DNA from: Variovorax sp.
GTDB lineage: Bacteria > Pseudomonadota > Gammaproteobacteria > Burkholderiales > Burkholderiaceae_C
Length of the DNA: 64,000 nucleotides
Reading direction: 5' to 3'
NCBI GenBank assembly: GCA_004210915.1
Contig: SEGS01000010.1
Location: forward strand, 34,075 to 98,074
A model generated the notes under the pieces. The model was not told the origin of the DNA, ran no database searches, and saw only the letters and a list, made by a program, of their open reading frames with translations. A program made the translations under genes and the position numbers. This document shows positions 53,910 to 64,000 of the stretch, piece after piece (the stretch's first letter is position 1; each line of letters opens with the position of its first letter).

Positions 53910-54574
53910 GCGCTGATCCCCAGTTCTGAATAGACGCGCGCAATCTGCGCACGCAGCTCGCCGAGCTCGGCTTCGAGCCGCGCCACGTTGGTCTTGAGCG
54001 CGGCAACCTCGCCCAGCGACACATCGGCGCCAGGCGCAACGTCCGTATCCGGTCGGGCGGCTTCTTCCGCGGGCGCGCCGCTCAGCAGATGCGCCCAGCG
54101 GCTCTCGCGCGCACCGGGCAGGCGCGCGAGCTTGACCACCAGCGCGCCGGCCGGCCGCTCGGCCAGCTCGTTGAGAAAACCCTCAACCGACGAGATGTCG
54201 GCGAAGTTGTGCATGCGGTCGCAGGCGATGCGCAACTCGCCCGCGGTCTGCGGGCCGCGCAGCATCAGCACGGTGAGCAGGATTACCGACTGCGACGGGA
54301 TCTGCAGCACGCGGTCGGCGTTGTGCGCGTAGCGGAAGGCGCGGCCGCCGCTCGACTCGCTCACCAGGCTGTAGCCCTTCAGGCTGTCGAGCGCAGCCTG
54401 CGCCTCGGCATCACTCACTTCCAGCACCGGATGGCGGCTGGTCTTCTGGTTGCAGCCCGAGACGACGGCATTCAAAGTGAGCGGGTAGCTGTCGGGCACG
54501 GTGCGCTGCTTCTCGGCAAGCACGCCGAGCACGCGCGCCTCCAGCAGCGACAGCGCGGGCAAGGAGGCGGCCAT
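53906..54574 (-). CDS. YceH family protein (DUF480)
   Basis: This 222-residue protein of the YceH/DUF480 family has a two winged-helix fold: LSLLEARVLGVLAEKQRT at the N-terminus, LTLNAVVSGCNQKTSR and VLMLRGPQTAGELRIACDRM in the middle. A C-terminal coiled coil (about 190-220, VARLEAELGELRAQIARVY) follows. The function is unknown, possibly DNA or protein binding. It lies between the isocitrate dehydrogenase gene (6 bases) and the NTF2 gene (overlap 4 bases), so the three form a leftward unit. Confidence 0.92.
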   Translation of the reverse strand: MAASLPALSLLEARVLGVLAEKQRTVPDSYPLTLNAVVSGCNQKTSRHPVLEVSDAEAQAALDSLKGYSLVSESSGGRAFRYAHNADRVLQIPSQSVILLTVLMLRGPQTAGELRIACDRMHNFADISSVEGFLNELAERPAGALVVKLARLPGARESRWAHLLSGAPAEEAARPDTDVAPGADVSLGEVAALKTNVARLEAELGELRAQIARVYSELGISA

Positions 54575-54580
54575 CGCGCG

Positions 54581-55615
54581 TCAGGCGCCGCCGTGGATGC
54601 GGCTGACCAGCGCCTTCGTGAAGGCCGCCGTGTTGGCCGTGCCGCCGAGGTCGCCGGTGCGCACCTTGTCGATGTTCAGCGTCTCGTCGATCGCGGTGCG
54701 CAGGCGCGTGGCCTTGTCCTGGTGCTTGACGTGGTCGAGCATGAGCGCGGCGGCCAGCATGATCGCGATCGGGTTCGCGATGCCCTTGCCCGCGATGTCG
54801 GGCGCCGAGCCATGCACCGCCTCGAAGATCGCCGCATCGGTGCCGATGTTGGCGCCCGGCGCCATGCCCAGGCCGCCGACCAGGCCGGCCACGAGGTCGG
54901 AAAGGATGTCGCCGAACAGGTTGGTGGTCACCAGCATGTCGAACTGCCAGGGGTTGAGCACCAGCTTCATCGCGCAGGCGTCCACGATGATGGTGTCGAG
55001 CTCGAATTTCCCCTTGTATTTTTCCTCGTACATCGCGAGGCCCGTCTCAAGGAACAGCCCCGTGAGAACCTTCATGATGTTGGCCTTGTGCACCAGCGTG
55101 ACCTTCTTGCGCCCGGTGGCGATGGCCGTCTCGAACGCGTATTCGAGGATGCGCTTGCAGCCCTGCCGCGTGTTGATGCCGGTCGCCATGCCCACGGCGT
55201 GCGGGTCGCCGTCGATGCGCACGTAGTGCTCGTGGCCGATGTAGAGGCCTTCGAGGTTCTCGCGCACGACCATGAGGTCGACCTTGTCGAAGCGGCCGCC
55301 CGGAATGATGGTGCGCGCCGGGCGCAGGTTGGCGTAGAGCTGGAATTCTTCACGCAGCCGAACGTTCGACGAGCGATAGCCGCCGCCCGAGGGCGTCTCC
55401 AGCGGGCCTTTGAGCGCCAGCCGGGTCCGGCGAATGGAGTCGAGCGTGGCCGCGGGCAGCGGGTCGCCCGCCGCCGTCACGCCGCCGAGGCCGGCGATCT
55501 GGCGGTCCCATTCGAAGGGCGCCTTCAGCGCATCGAGCGCGGCCAGCGTGGCGTCGACGATCTCGGGTCCGATGCCGTCGCCGGGGATGAGCGTTGCGGG
55601 AATGGGAGTGGTCAT
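54581..55615 (-). CDS. Isocitrate/isopropylmalate dehydrogenase family protein (isocitrate dehydrogenase-like)
   Basis: This 344-residue beta-decarboxylating dehydrogenase has the NAD(P)/substrate motifs LIPGDGIGPEI at the N-terminus, KGPLETPSGGGYRSSNVRLR, VRENLEGLYIG, and the Mg-binding signature NLFGDILSDLVAGLVGGLG. GSAPDIAGKGIANPIA supplies the C-terminal loop. The RSSNVRLR segment is more typical of NAD-type isocitrate dehydrogenases than of LeuB. Length fits the monomeric or tetrameric NAD-IDH group. Cofactor preference cannot be decided with certainty here. Confidence 0.9.
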   Translation of the reverse strand: MTTPIPATLIPGDGIGPEIVDATLAALDALKAPFEWDRQIAGLGGVTAAGDPLPAATLDSIRRTRLALKGPLETPSGGGYRSSNVRLREEFQLYANLRPARTIIPGGRFDKVDLMVVRENLEGLYIGHEHYVRIDGDPHAVGMATGINTRQGCKRILEYAFETAIATGRKKVTLVHKANIMKVLTGLFLETGLAMYEEKYKGKFELDTIIVDACAMKLVLNPWQFDMLVTTNLFGDILSDLVAGLVGGLGMAPGANIGTDAAIFEAVHGSAPDIAGKGIANPIAIMLAAALMLDHVKHQDKATRLRTAIDETLNIDKVRTGDLGGTANTAAFTKALVSRIHGGA

Positions 55616-55718
55616 CGGCAGCTTTCGTTGGGTGAACAGAGCGACGCGATCGCGCGGCGCAGGGGTCGGGAGGTGGACGGAGACCGTCCGTCAGGTGGAT
55701 GCAAGAAGCGCGCGAGGC

Positions 55719-57116
55719 TCAGAACGGCAGCTTGGGTCCGCCTCCGCCGCCCATACCTGGCATGCCGGGCATCCCCTTCATGCCGCCCATCTTCTTCATC
55801 ATCTTCATCAGGCCGCCGCCCTTCATCTTCTTCATCATGGTCTGCATCTGCTCGAATTCGTTGAGCAGGCGGTTGACTTCCTGCACCTGCACGCCGGCGC
55901 CAGCGGCGATGCGTCGCTTGCGCGTGGCCTTGAGTAATTCGGGCTTGCGGCGCTCCAGCGGCGTCATGCTCTGGATGATCCCTTCCTTGCGGCGGATGTC
56001 GCGCTCGGCGCGGGTCATGTCGGCTTCGGTGGTCTTGGCCGCCATCTGCTGCGGCAGCTTGTCCATGATGCTCGAGAGCCCGCCCATCTGCTTCATCTGC
56101 TGCAGCTGGCCAAGGAAGTCGTTCAGGTCGAAACCGGCGCCGCTCTTGACCTTGGCCGCGAGCTTTTGCGCCGCGGCCACGTCGACGCCGGCCGTAACCT
56201 GCTCGACCAGCGCGACGATGTCGCCCATGCCGAGGATGCGGCCCGCATGGCGCTCGGCATCGAACACTTCGAGGCCGTCGATCTTCTCGCTGGTGCCGGC
56301 GAATTTAATCGGCACGCCGGTGATCTGCCGCACCGACAGCGCCGCACCGCCGCGCGAATCGCCGTCGGTCTTGGTCAGGATGATGCCGGTCAGCGGCAAC
56401 GCGTCCTTGAAGGCCTTGGCGGTGTTGATCGCGTCCTGGCCCTGCATGGCGTCGACCACGAACAGCGTTTCGATCGGGTTCAGCGCGGCGTGCAGCTGCT
56501 TGATTTCGGTCATCAGCACTTCGTCGATCGCGAGGCGGCCGGCCGTGTCGACCAGCAGCACGTCGAAGTGGTGCTTCTTCGCGTAATCCAGCGCGGCGGC
56601 GGCGATGTCGAGCGGCTTCTGGTCGGGCGTGCTCGGGAACCACTCGGCGCCGGCCTGCTTCGTCACCGTCTTGAGCTGTTCGATGGCGGCCGGGCGGTAC
56701 ACGTCGCCCGAGACGGTCAGCACCTTCTTCTTGCGCTTCTCGATCAGGTGCTTGGCCAGCTTGGCCGTGGTGGTGGTCTTGCCGGCACCCTGCAGGCCGG
56801 CCATGAGGATGATGGCCGGCGGCTGGGCCACCAGATTGATGTCGGAGATGCCGGCACCGATGGTCGCGGTCAGTTCGCGGTTGACGATGCCCACCAGCGC
56901 CTGCCCGGGCTTGAGCGAGCCCAGCACTTCCTGACCCAGCGCCTTCTCCTTGACGCGCGCCACGAAGTCGCGCACCACCGGCAGCGCCACGTCGGCCTCG
57001 AGCAGCGCCATGCGCACTTCGCGCAGCATGTCCTGCACGTTGGCTTCGGTGATGCGGGCCTGCCCGCTCATCGTCTTGACGAGGCGGGAGAACTTTTCTG
57101 TGAGGGCGGTCGCCAT
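55719..57116 (-). CDS. ffh: Signal recognition particle protein Ffh
   Basis: Ffh binds 4.5S RNA and signal peptides to target membrane proteins. The 465-residue protein has the N domain (1-85), the G domain with GLQGAGKTTT at 107-116 and a DTAGR motif, and a methionine-rich M domain from about 325. Near the C-terminus a Met/Gly tail reads MKKMKGGGLMKMMKK. The ATG at 57116 faces the divergent CcsA-like gene at 57211. No 4.5S RNA gene was found in the window. Confidence 0.97.
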   Translation of the reverse strand: MATALTEKFSRLVKTMSGQARITEANVQDMLREVRMALLEADVALPVVRDFVARVKEKALGQEVLGSLKPGQALVGIVNRELTATIGAGISDINLVAQPPAIILMAGLQGAGKTTTTAKLAKHLIEKRKKKVLTVSGDVYRPAAIEQLKTVTKQAGAEWFPSTPDQKPLDIAAAALDYAKKHHFDVLLVDTAGRLAIDEVLMTEIKQLHAALNPIETLFVVDAMQGQDAINTAKAFKDALPLTGIILTKTDGDSRGGAALSVRQITGVPIKFAGTSEKIDGLEVFDAERHAGRILGMGDIVALVEQVTAGVDVAAAQKLAAKVKSGAGFDLNDFLGQLQQMKQMGGLSSIMDKLPQQMAAKTTEADMTRAERDIRRKEGIIQSMTPLERRKPELLKATRKRRIAAGAGVQVQEVNRLLNEFEQMQTMMKKMKGGGLMKMMKKMGGMKGMPGMPGMGGGGGPKLPF

Positions 57117-57210
57117 GAAGGAATTGCCTTGTTGCCCGCGTGCGCGGAACGATGGAAAGTGGGGAAGGTTTGGCGCGCGAAGCGCGGAGGCGAGCCATTA
57201 CACTGCGCCG

Positions 57211-58017
57211 ATGATTTTAGCGATCCCCTCTCCACTCGGCGTGGCGCTGGGCATCGCCACTGCCGCGGCCTATGCGGCGACGGCCATCGCCGCTCCGCGC
57301 TGGAGCCGCTCCGCCATCCAGACCCTGCTGGCCCTGGCCTGGTTGCTGCACGGGATTGCGCTGGCCTGGGGCCTGGTTTCGCTGAAGCTGTTCGGCTTCG
57401 CGCCGGCGCTGTCCGTCACGGCATGGCTGGTGCTGACCGTTTATGCCATCGAAAGCCGGCTCTACCCGGAGTTGAAGGTGCGGCGCGTGCTTGCCTGGCT
57501 GGGTGCGGGTGCCGCCCTGCTGGCGGCGGTCTTCCAGGGCACGCCGCTGCATGTCGGCAGTTCGCCGTGGTTGCCGCTGCATGTGGCGCTCGCCCTCGCC
57601 TCGTACGGGCTGTTCGGCACCGCCGTCGTCCACGCCTGGCTGATGACGCGGGCCGAGAAGCAGATGCGCCTGGCCACCGGCGCGTCCACCGGGCTGCCGC
57701 TGCTCACGCTGGAACGCCTCACCTTCCGCTTCGTGACGGCCGGCTTCGTGCTGCTGTCGGCCACGCTGCTGGCGGGCGTGCTGTTCAGCGAAGCGCTGTA
57801 CGGCGACGCCGTGCGCGGCTGGAAGTGGGACCACAAGACGGTGTTCTCCGTGCTCGCCTGGATCGCCTTCGCCGTGCTGCTGGTCGGGCGCGCGCGCTTC
57901 GGATGGCGCGGGCGCACCGCCCGACGTGTGCTGTATTCCGGCGCGGCCCTGCTGCTGCTCGCCTACGTGGGATCGCGTTTCGTGTTCGAGGTCGTGCTCG
58001 CGCGCGCCAACGCATGA
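57211..58017 (+). CDS. CcsA/YpjD-like cytochrome c assembly membrane protein
   Basis: This 268-residue membrane protein has eight helices and belongs to the CcsA/HemX/YpjD family. The conserved haem-handling motif appears around WKWDHKTVFSVLAW, with PWLPLHVALALASYGLFG and TLLAGVLFSEALYG. The start is ATG 57211. It overlaps the PP0621-like gene by 4 bases. Placement beside ffh is usual in Burkholderiales; the exact role of YpjD is not settled, and it lacks the WWD-type haem motif of true CcsA as far as I can see. Confidence 0.88.
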   Translation: MILAIPSPLGVALGIATAAAYAATAIAAPRWSRSAIQTLLALAWLLHGIALAWGLVSLKLFGFAPALSVTAWLVLTVYAIESRLYPELKVRRVLAWLGAGAALLAAVFQGTPLHVGSSPWLPLHVALALASYGLFGTAVVHAWLMTRAEKQMRLATGASTGLPLLTLERLTFRFVTAGFVLLSATLLAGVLFSEALYGDAVRGWKWDHKTVFSVLAWIAFAVLLVGRARFGWRGRTARRVLYSGAALLLLAYVGSRFVFEVVLARANA

Positions 58018-58256
58018 AGTACCTGCTGGTCCTGGCGGTCGTGTTCGTGGCCCTGTGGCTCTGGCGCAAGGGCCGGCGCGACGACATGCGCGAGCGCGCC
58101 GCAGCCGCCCGCACCCAGGCGCCGCCGAAGGTGACCGCGCCCAGCGAGATGGCGCGCTGCGTCCATTGCGGCCTGCACCTCCCACTGGCCGACGCCATCA
58201 CCGACCGCAGCGGGGTCTACTGCAGCGCCGCCCACCGGCAAGCAGCCGCCCGTTGA
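58014..58256 (+). CDS. PP0621-like small membrane zinc-binding protein
   Basis: This 80-residue protein starts at ATG 58014, overlapping the CcsA-like gene. It has one N-terminal helix (YLLVLAVVFVALWLW) followed by a basic patch, and a C-terminal treble-clef-like motif: CVHCGLHLPLADA and VYCSAAHRQAA, a CxxC...CxxxH zinc ligand set. This is the PP0621 family pattern, of unknown function. It precedes the PilS-like kinase by 20 bases. Confidence 0.85.
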   Translation: MKYLLVLAVVFVALWLWRKGRRDDMRERAAAARTQAPPKVTAPSEMARCVHCGLHLPLADAITDRSGVYCSAAHRQAAAR

Positions 58257-58276
58257 CCCCCGCGGGCCACTCCGAC

Positions 58277-59968
58277 ATGACGCCCCTGCTCTGGTCGCGC
58301 GGTGAACCGGCGACCGACTGGGGCGCCCTCGACCATCGCAGCGGGGGCAGCTCGGCGCTGCTGCGTCTGTGGCGTGGCTTCATGGGCGCGCGCTGCTTCG
58401 TGGCCGTGGTTCTGCTCCTGTTGCAGGCGGTGACTTTCCTGCTGGGCCAACCGCTGCAACCCTTTGCCGTCGCGATGTGCGCCGGCTACCTGGCCGTCAC
58501 GCTGCTCGGGAGCCGCTATGCCCCTTTCCAGCCACCCATCGGCGTGTTCGGCCGTTCCTGGATCGCCACCATCGGCATCGACCTGGCCACTTTCACCGCG
58601 CTGCAGACGATGCAGTTGGGCAGCATCAACTACACACCCCTGTTTGCGCTGCCGGTGCTGATGGGCGCCGTGCTGGGCACGGTCGCCGTGGGCCTGGGCA
58701 CCACGGCGGCGGTCACGCTGCTGCTGCTGGCCGACGCCGGATGGCAGGCGCTGCAGCATGCCGGCGATCCGTCGCCGCGCTTCGTGCAGGCCGCGCTCAC
58801 AGGCACCGGCCTGTTCGTGGTCGCGTTGCTCGCCCACGAACTGGCACGCCGCCTGGCGCGGGAGGAAGCCACCGCGCAACGCAACCGCAGCAGCGCGCAG
58901 ATGCACGCACAGGTGAACGACCTGGTGATCGAGACGCTGAGCGAAGGCGTGCTGGTCATCGACGCGCAGGGCCGCGTCCATGCGGCCAACCCGGCGGCCG
59001 ACGCCATCCTGGGACAAGGTCTGGCAGCGATGGCCTTGCCGTTCGCGCTCGACGCCCATCCCGCGTGGCAGCCGCTGGGCCTGATCGCCAAGAACACCTT
59101 TTCCCGCCGCACCGCGCAGTCGAAGGAAGTGCCCGTGGCCCAGGCCCAGGGCGCGCCGCGCGAAGTGCGGGTGCGCACGCGACTCACGCCGGCCGCTGAT
59201 GGGCATGCCGACAGCTTGTGCGTGATGTTCCTGCAGGACCTGCGCGAGCTCGAGGCGCGCATCCGCACCGAGAAGCTGGCCGCGATGGGCCGCATGTCGG
59301 CGGCGGTCGCGCACGAGATCCGCAACCCGCTGGCCGCTATCACGCAGGCCAGCGCGCTTCTCAACGAGGACCTGCTCGATCCCGCGCATCGCAAGCTGAC
59401 CACCATGGTTCAGCACAACGCGCAGCGCCTGGCCCGCATCGTCGACGACGTGCTCGACGTGGCGCGGGCGCGGCAACAGCGGGTGCTGCCGCTCGGCGAA
59501 CAGGTCGCGCTCGACCCGGCGGTGCGCGAAATGACCGAGGAATGGGTGCGGCAGACACAGCGCCAGGGCGTGCTGCTGATGCTGGCCACGGGCGGGCGCG
59601 ACGTGCGCTTCGAGTCCGAGCACCTGCGGCGCATCCTGGTGAACCTGCTGGACAACGCGGCGCGCTATGCGGGCGAGCGCGACGGCTCGATCCAGGTCAG
59701 CACCTCGATCGACGCGCAAGGCAAGGCGCACCTGCAGGTCTGGAGCGACGGCGCGCCGTTGGAGCCCGCGGTGCAGCGCCACCTGTTCGAGCCCTTCTTT
59801 TCGTCCGAGAGCCGGTCCAGCGGCCTGGGCCTGTTCCTGTGCCGAGAGCTCTGCGAGCGCCATGGCGCCACCATCGGCTACGAGCGGCGGGCACTCTCGG
59901 CCGCCGGCCCCGAGGGCAACGAGTTCTTCGTCAGCTTCGCGCCGGCCGAAACCCGGCTCGCCCTCTAA
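58277..59968 (+). CDS. PilS-like sensor histidine kinase
   Basis: This 563-residue membrane kinase has six N-terminal helices (about 35-200), a PAS-like domain (about 225-330; LVIETLSEGVLVIDAQGRVHAANPAA), a HisKA domain with the phosphorylated H346 in AVAHEIRNPLAAI, and an ATPase domain with NLLDNAARYA and GLGLFLCREL. The architecture is that of PilS, which senses pilin in the membrane and acts with PilR on pilA. The start is ATG 58277, with TTG 58253 as an alternative. It is followed by its cognate sigma-54 regulator after 23 bases. Confidence 0.92.
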   Translation: MTPLLWSRGEPATDWGALDHRSGGSSALLRLWRGFMGARCFVAVVLLLLQAVTFLLGQPLQPFAVAMCAGYLAVTLLGSRYAPFQPPIGVFGRSWIATIGIDLATFTALQTMQLGSINYTPLFALPVLMGAVLGTVAVGLGTTAAVTLLLLADAGWQALQHAGDPSPRFVQAALTGTGLFVVALLAHELARRLAREEATAQRNRSSAQMHAQVNDLVIETLSEGVLVIDAQGRVHAANPAADAILGQGLAAMALPFALDAHPAWQPLGLIAKNTFSRRTAQSKEVPVAQAQGAPREVRVRTRLTPAADGHADSLCVMFLQDLRELEARIRTEKLAAMGRMSAAVAHEIRNPLAAITQASALLNEDLLDPAHRKLTTMVQHNAQRLARIVDDVLDVARARQQRVLPLGEQVALDPAVREMTEEWVRQTQRQGVLLMLATGGRDVRFESEHLRRILVNLLDNAARYAGERDGSIQVSTSIDAQGKAHLQVWSDGAPLEPAVQRHLFEPFFSSESRSSGLGLFLCRELCERHGATIGYERRALSAAGPEGNEFFVSFAPAETRLAL

Positions 59969-59991
59969 AGACACCCACAGACAATAGCGAC

Positions 59992-61561
<1,570 letters not shown>

Positions 61562-61569
<8 letters not shown>

Positions 61570-62158
61570 GGCGGGCGATCCGTCTGCCCTCTGGCACGAT
61601 GGGTGGTACCGCCCGGCCCGGGCCCTGCCCTCGCCGAACTTCGGCCCGCGACCCGTCGGCGCGCAGATCGATCTGGTCGTGCTCCATTCGATCAGCCTGC
61701 CGCCCGGTGAATACGGCGGCGACGCGGTGCAACAGCTTTTCACCAATCAGCTCGACTGGGAAGCGCACCCGTACTTCCAGACGATCCGCGGCATCGAGGT
61801 GTCGGCACATTTTTACGTTCGCCGCGACGGGGCGCTCTGGCAGTTCGTGAGCTGCGACGCGCGCGCCTGGCATGCGGGTGCGTCGTCCTGGCGCGGCCGC
61901 GACAACTGCAACGACGATTCGATCGGGATCGAACTCGAAGGGCTCGAAGGCTTGCTGTTCGAAGACGCGCAGTACGCCACGCTGGCCGATCTCTGCCCCC
62001 ACCTGGCGCAGCAGTATCCGATCGCCTTCGTCGCCGGTCACGAGCACATTGCACCGGGCCGAAAGGAAGACCCGGGACCCGGCTTCGACTGGGCCCGCCT
62101 TCGCAACGAATTGGGGTGGGAGGCGGCCCGCTTTCCGCCCCCGACTGCACAGCGCTAA
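61562..62158 (+). CDS. ampD: 1,6-anhydro-N-acetylmuramyl-L-alanine amidase AmpD
   Basis: AmpD is a cytoplasmic zinc amidase that recycles peptidoglycan fragments and represses AmpC beta-lactamase induction. The 198-residue protein starts at ATG 61562, inside the end of the regulator gene. Zinc ligands are H42 (VVLHSI), H160 (AGHEHIAPG) and D170 (KEDPGPGFDW), as in E. coli AmpD; IGIELEG gives the catalytic glutamate region. Its position after PilR and before nrdA fits Burkholderiales order. No ampC/ampR is in the window. Confidence 0.96.
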
Positions 62159-62377
62159 TTTTTTCAATCGCGCGGCACGCTGTGATCGCGTCGCCGCACC
62201 GCAGCATCGCCGCCACGGCGCCGGCGCCATGGCCAATAACCATGCGCCCTGCGGTCCCGAATCGGCCGGAAAGGCGCATGCCTGCTGGCTGATGCATCGT
62301 GATCGCAACGCAGAAGCGGCATCACCGACGAACGACGCGCCAGCACCGCTGGCACTAGTTGGCAAAACGCACGCCAG

Positions 62378-62393
62378 ACACTACATATAGTGG
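62378..62393. promoter_or_regulatory. NrdR box 1
   Basis: ACACTACATATAGTGG fits the NrdR consensus palindrome (ACACTATATATAGTGT-like). NrdR represses ribonucleotide reductase genes by sensing dATP/ATP. It lies exactly 16 bases before the second box. Confidence 0.85.
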
Positions 62394-62409
62394 GTTGCTC
62401 CCCTCCCAC

Positions 62410-62425
62410 ACCCCAGATATAGTGT
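62410..62425. promoter_or_regulatory. NrdR box 2
   Basis: ACCCCAGATATAGTGT keeps one well-conserved half (ATATAGTGT) and a weaker half. Its start is 32 bases after that of box 1, about three helical turns, the usual spacing of paired NrdR boxes. It is 88 bases before the nrdA ATG. Confidence 0.82.
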
Positions 62426-62513
62426 GCGCTGCCTGGCAGACTTGCCCGCTCGACCGCCCGGAAATGCCCGAAAGTGCCCCGGCGCCCAACAAGAATTCCC
62501 AACCGAGGACCGA

Positions 62514-64000
62514 ATGCAAACAGCCCTGAACACCCCTTCGACCCCGCGTGCCGTTGCCACAACGCCGCAGCCGCAGCGCGACACCGCCGGCTCGCCCGCG
62601 GGCAATGCACTGGCGCACTACCAGATCATCCGCCGCAACGGCGCAGTGGTGCCCTTCGAGCCGAGCAAGATCGCCATCGCGATGATGAAAGCCTTCCTGG
62701 CGGTGCATGGCACGCAGGGCGCGGCATCGGCCAGCGTGCGTGAAACGGTCGATGGGTTGACCCAAGCGGTGGTGCGCGCGATGGTGCGCTCGCGTCCGGG
62801 TGGCGGCACCTTCCACATCGAAGACGTTCAGGACCAGGTCGAACTCGGCCTGATGCGTGGCGGCCACCATGAAATCGCGCGCGCCTACGTGCTGTACCGC
62901 GACCGCCGCAACCAGGAGCGCGCGCGCCAGGGCGCCCAGGAGGCACCGGCTGCGCCGCTGCTGCACGTGCTCGACCGCGGCGAACGCGTCGCACTCGACG
63001 TGAACGAGCTCAAGGGACTGATCGAGTCCGCCTGCGAAGGTCTGGGCGACAGCATCACCGCCGCGCCGATCCAGGCCGAGACGATGCGCAACTTGTACGA
63101 CGGCGTGCCGCTCGACGAGGTCTACAAGGCCTCGATCCTCGCGGCCCGCACGCTGATCGAAAAAGACCCGGACTACACCTTCGCCACCGCGCGCCTGCTG
63201 CTGCACACGATCTTCAAGGAGATCATCGGTCGCGAAGTGATGCCCGTCGAGCGCGCGCAGGCCTACACCGACTACTTCCCGCAGTTCATCAAGAAGGGCG
63301 TCGACAACGAACTGCTCGACGAGAAGCTGCTGCAGTTCGACCTGCCGCGCCTGGGCGCTGCCCTGAAGGCCGAGCGCGACAACCAGTTCGACTACCTCGG
63401 CCTGCAGACGCTGTACGACCGCTACTTCCTGCACGTTCGCAAGACCCGCATCGAGCTGCCGCAGGCTTTCTTCATGCGCGTGGCAATGGGCCTCTCGCTC
63501 AATGAAGTCGACCGCGAAGCCCGCGCCATCGAGTTCTACGAAGTGCTGTCGAGCTTCGACTTCATGTCGTCGACCCCGACGCTGTTCAACGCCGGCACGC
63601 TGCGCTCGCAGCTGTCGAGCTGCTACCTGACGACCGTGCCCGACGACTTGGACGGCATCTACGAATCGATCAAGGAAAACGCGCTGCTGTCGAAATTCGC
63701 CGGGGGCCTCGGCAACGACTGGACCCGCGTGCGCGCGCTCGGCTCGCACATCAAGGGCACGAACGGCGAATCGCAGGGCGTCGTGCCGTTCCTGAAGGTC
63801 GTCAACGACACGGCCGTGGCCGTGAACCAGGGCGGCAAGCGCAAGGGTGCGGTCTGCACGTACCTGGAAACCTGGCACCTCGACATCGAGGAGTTCCTGG
63901 AACTGCGCAAGAACACCGGCGACGACCGCCGCCGCACGCACGACATGAACACGGCCAACTGGATTCCCGACCTGTTCATGCGCCGCGTGATGGAAAAGGG
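62514..64000 (+). CDS. nrdA: Ribonucleoside-diphosphate reductase alpha subunit (partial)
   Basis: This class Ia enzyme reduces ribonucleotides to deoxyribonucleotides. The frame opens at ATG 62514 and remains open to the window end, so the 3' part is missing. About 495 codons are present. After a 35-residue Ala/Pro/Thr-rich leader the ATP-cone domain appears (IIRRNGAVVPFEPSKIAIAM), then NrdA motifs such as STPTLFNAGTLRSQLSSCYL, with the active-site cysteine in SSCY, and GGLGNDWTRVRALGS. NrdR boxes upstream confirm regulation. An nrdB gene is expected beyond the window. Confidence 0.95.
   Translation, partial: MQTALNTPSTPRAVATTPQPQRDTAGSPAGNALAHYQIIRRNGAVVPFEPSKIAIAMMKAFLAVHGTQGAASASVRETVDGLTQAVVRAMVRSRPGGGTFHIEDVQDQVELGLMRGGHHEIARAYVLYRDRRNQERARQGAQEAPAAPLLHVLDRGERVALDVNELKGLIESACEGLGDSITAAPIQAETMRNLYDGVPLDEVYKASILAARTLIEKDPDYTFATARLLLHTIFKEIIGREVMPVERAQAYTDYFPQFIKKGVDNELLDEKLLQFDLPRLGAALKAERDNQFDYLGLQTLYDRYFLHVRKTRIELPQAFFMRVAMGLSLNEVDREARAIEFYEVLSSFDFMSSTPTLFNAGTLRSQLSSCYLTTVPDDLDGIYESIKENALLSKFAGGLGNDWTRVRALGSHIKGTNGESQGVVPFLKVVNDTAVAVNQGGKRKGAVCTYLETWHLDIEEFLELRKNTGDDRRRTHDMNTANWIPDLFMRRVMEK

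Larger units (their letters stand above)
62159..62513. other. Intergenic region upstream of nrdA
   Basis: This 355-base gap between ampD and nrdA contains two NrdR boxes near its 3' end, with the nrdA leader (about 88 bases) after them. The first 210 bases show no convincing gene or terminator; a run of T-rich sequence after the ampD stop may end its transcript. Confidence 0.6.

Noticed and set aside
62355..63941. 528-codon minus-strand frame opposite nrdA
   Set aside because: The plus-strand nrdA frame is complete from 62514 to the window end with ATP-cone and active-site motifs, so this is a shadow.

Overview
The window is a GC-rich, densely coded chromosomal segment of a betaproteobacterium, most likely a member of the Comamonadaceae close to Variovorax. 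The basis is codon bias, a block CcsA/YpjD - PP0621-like - PilS/PilR-like - AmpD - NrdA that I associate with Burkholderiales, a three-subunit formate dehydrogenase locus with DUF3305/DUF3306 proteins, and many 1-4 bp GTGA/ATGA gene overlaps. I see no prophage, insertion sequence, rRNA or CRISPR array. One tRNA, tRNA-Ser(CGA), lies next to serS.

Layout. 73-9178: PPK2 and a ZntB/CorA-type transporter run divergently. They are followed by a rightward run PHP phosphoesterase - EamA exporter - YciO-like - M50 protease - trpS, and by a response regulator/histidine kinase pair. 9240-17913: serS and tRNA-Ser, a PLP dehydratase, fkpB-ispH, radC-Smr, a zinc-ribbon membrane protein, and a flavin reductase paired with a group II truncated haemoglobin. 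17938-26006: a LacI regulator and a divergent CUT1 ABC importer, sulfatase and formylglycine-generating enzyme. This is a self-contained module for importing and desulfating an unknown organosulfate.

26054-41682: an FtsX-type permease, then the leftward formate dehydrogenase cluster DUF3305 - DUF3306 - polyferredoxin - TorD-like chaperone - small Tat protein - alpha - beta - lipoprotein - gamma - small secreted protein. A LysR/flavin-oxidoreductase pair follows, and then FdhD, which here is one polypeptide with an N-terminal RelA/SpoT-like HD domain. 42070-44090: a DUF2167 / membrane protein / J-domain operon. 44402-49797: a selenium locus, with selD opposed to a PhnCDE-like ABC transporter that ends in mnmH (tRNA 2-selenouridine synthase). 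The binding-protein gene has lost its 5' end at the junction with selD.

49816-64000: an EamA transporter, a small basic protein, apbC, a patatin phospholipase, an NTF2-like protein, a YceH-like protein, an isocitrate dehydrogenase, ffh, the CcsA - PP0621 - PilS/PilR-like - AmpD block, and the start of nrdA behind two correctly spaced NrdR boxes.

The most notable points are the HD-FdhD fusion, the organosulfate operon with two mirror-image LacI operators, the truncated binding protein in the selenium locus, and a large palindromic repeat read through as protein inside the DUF3306 gene.
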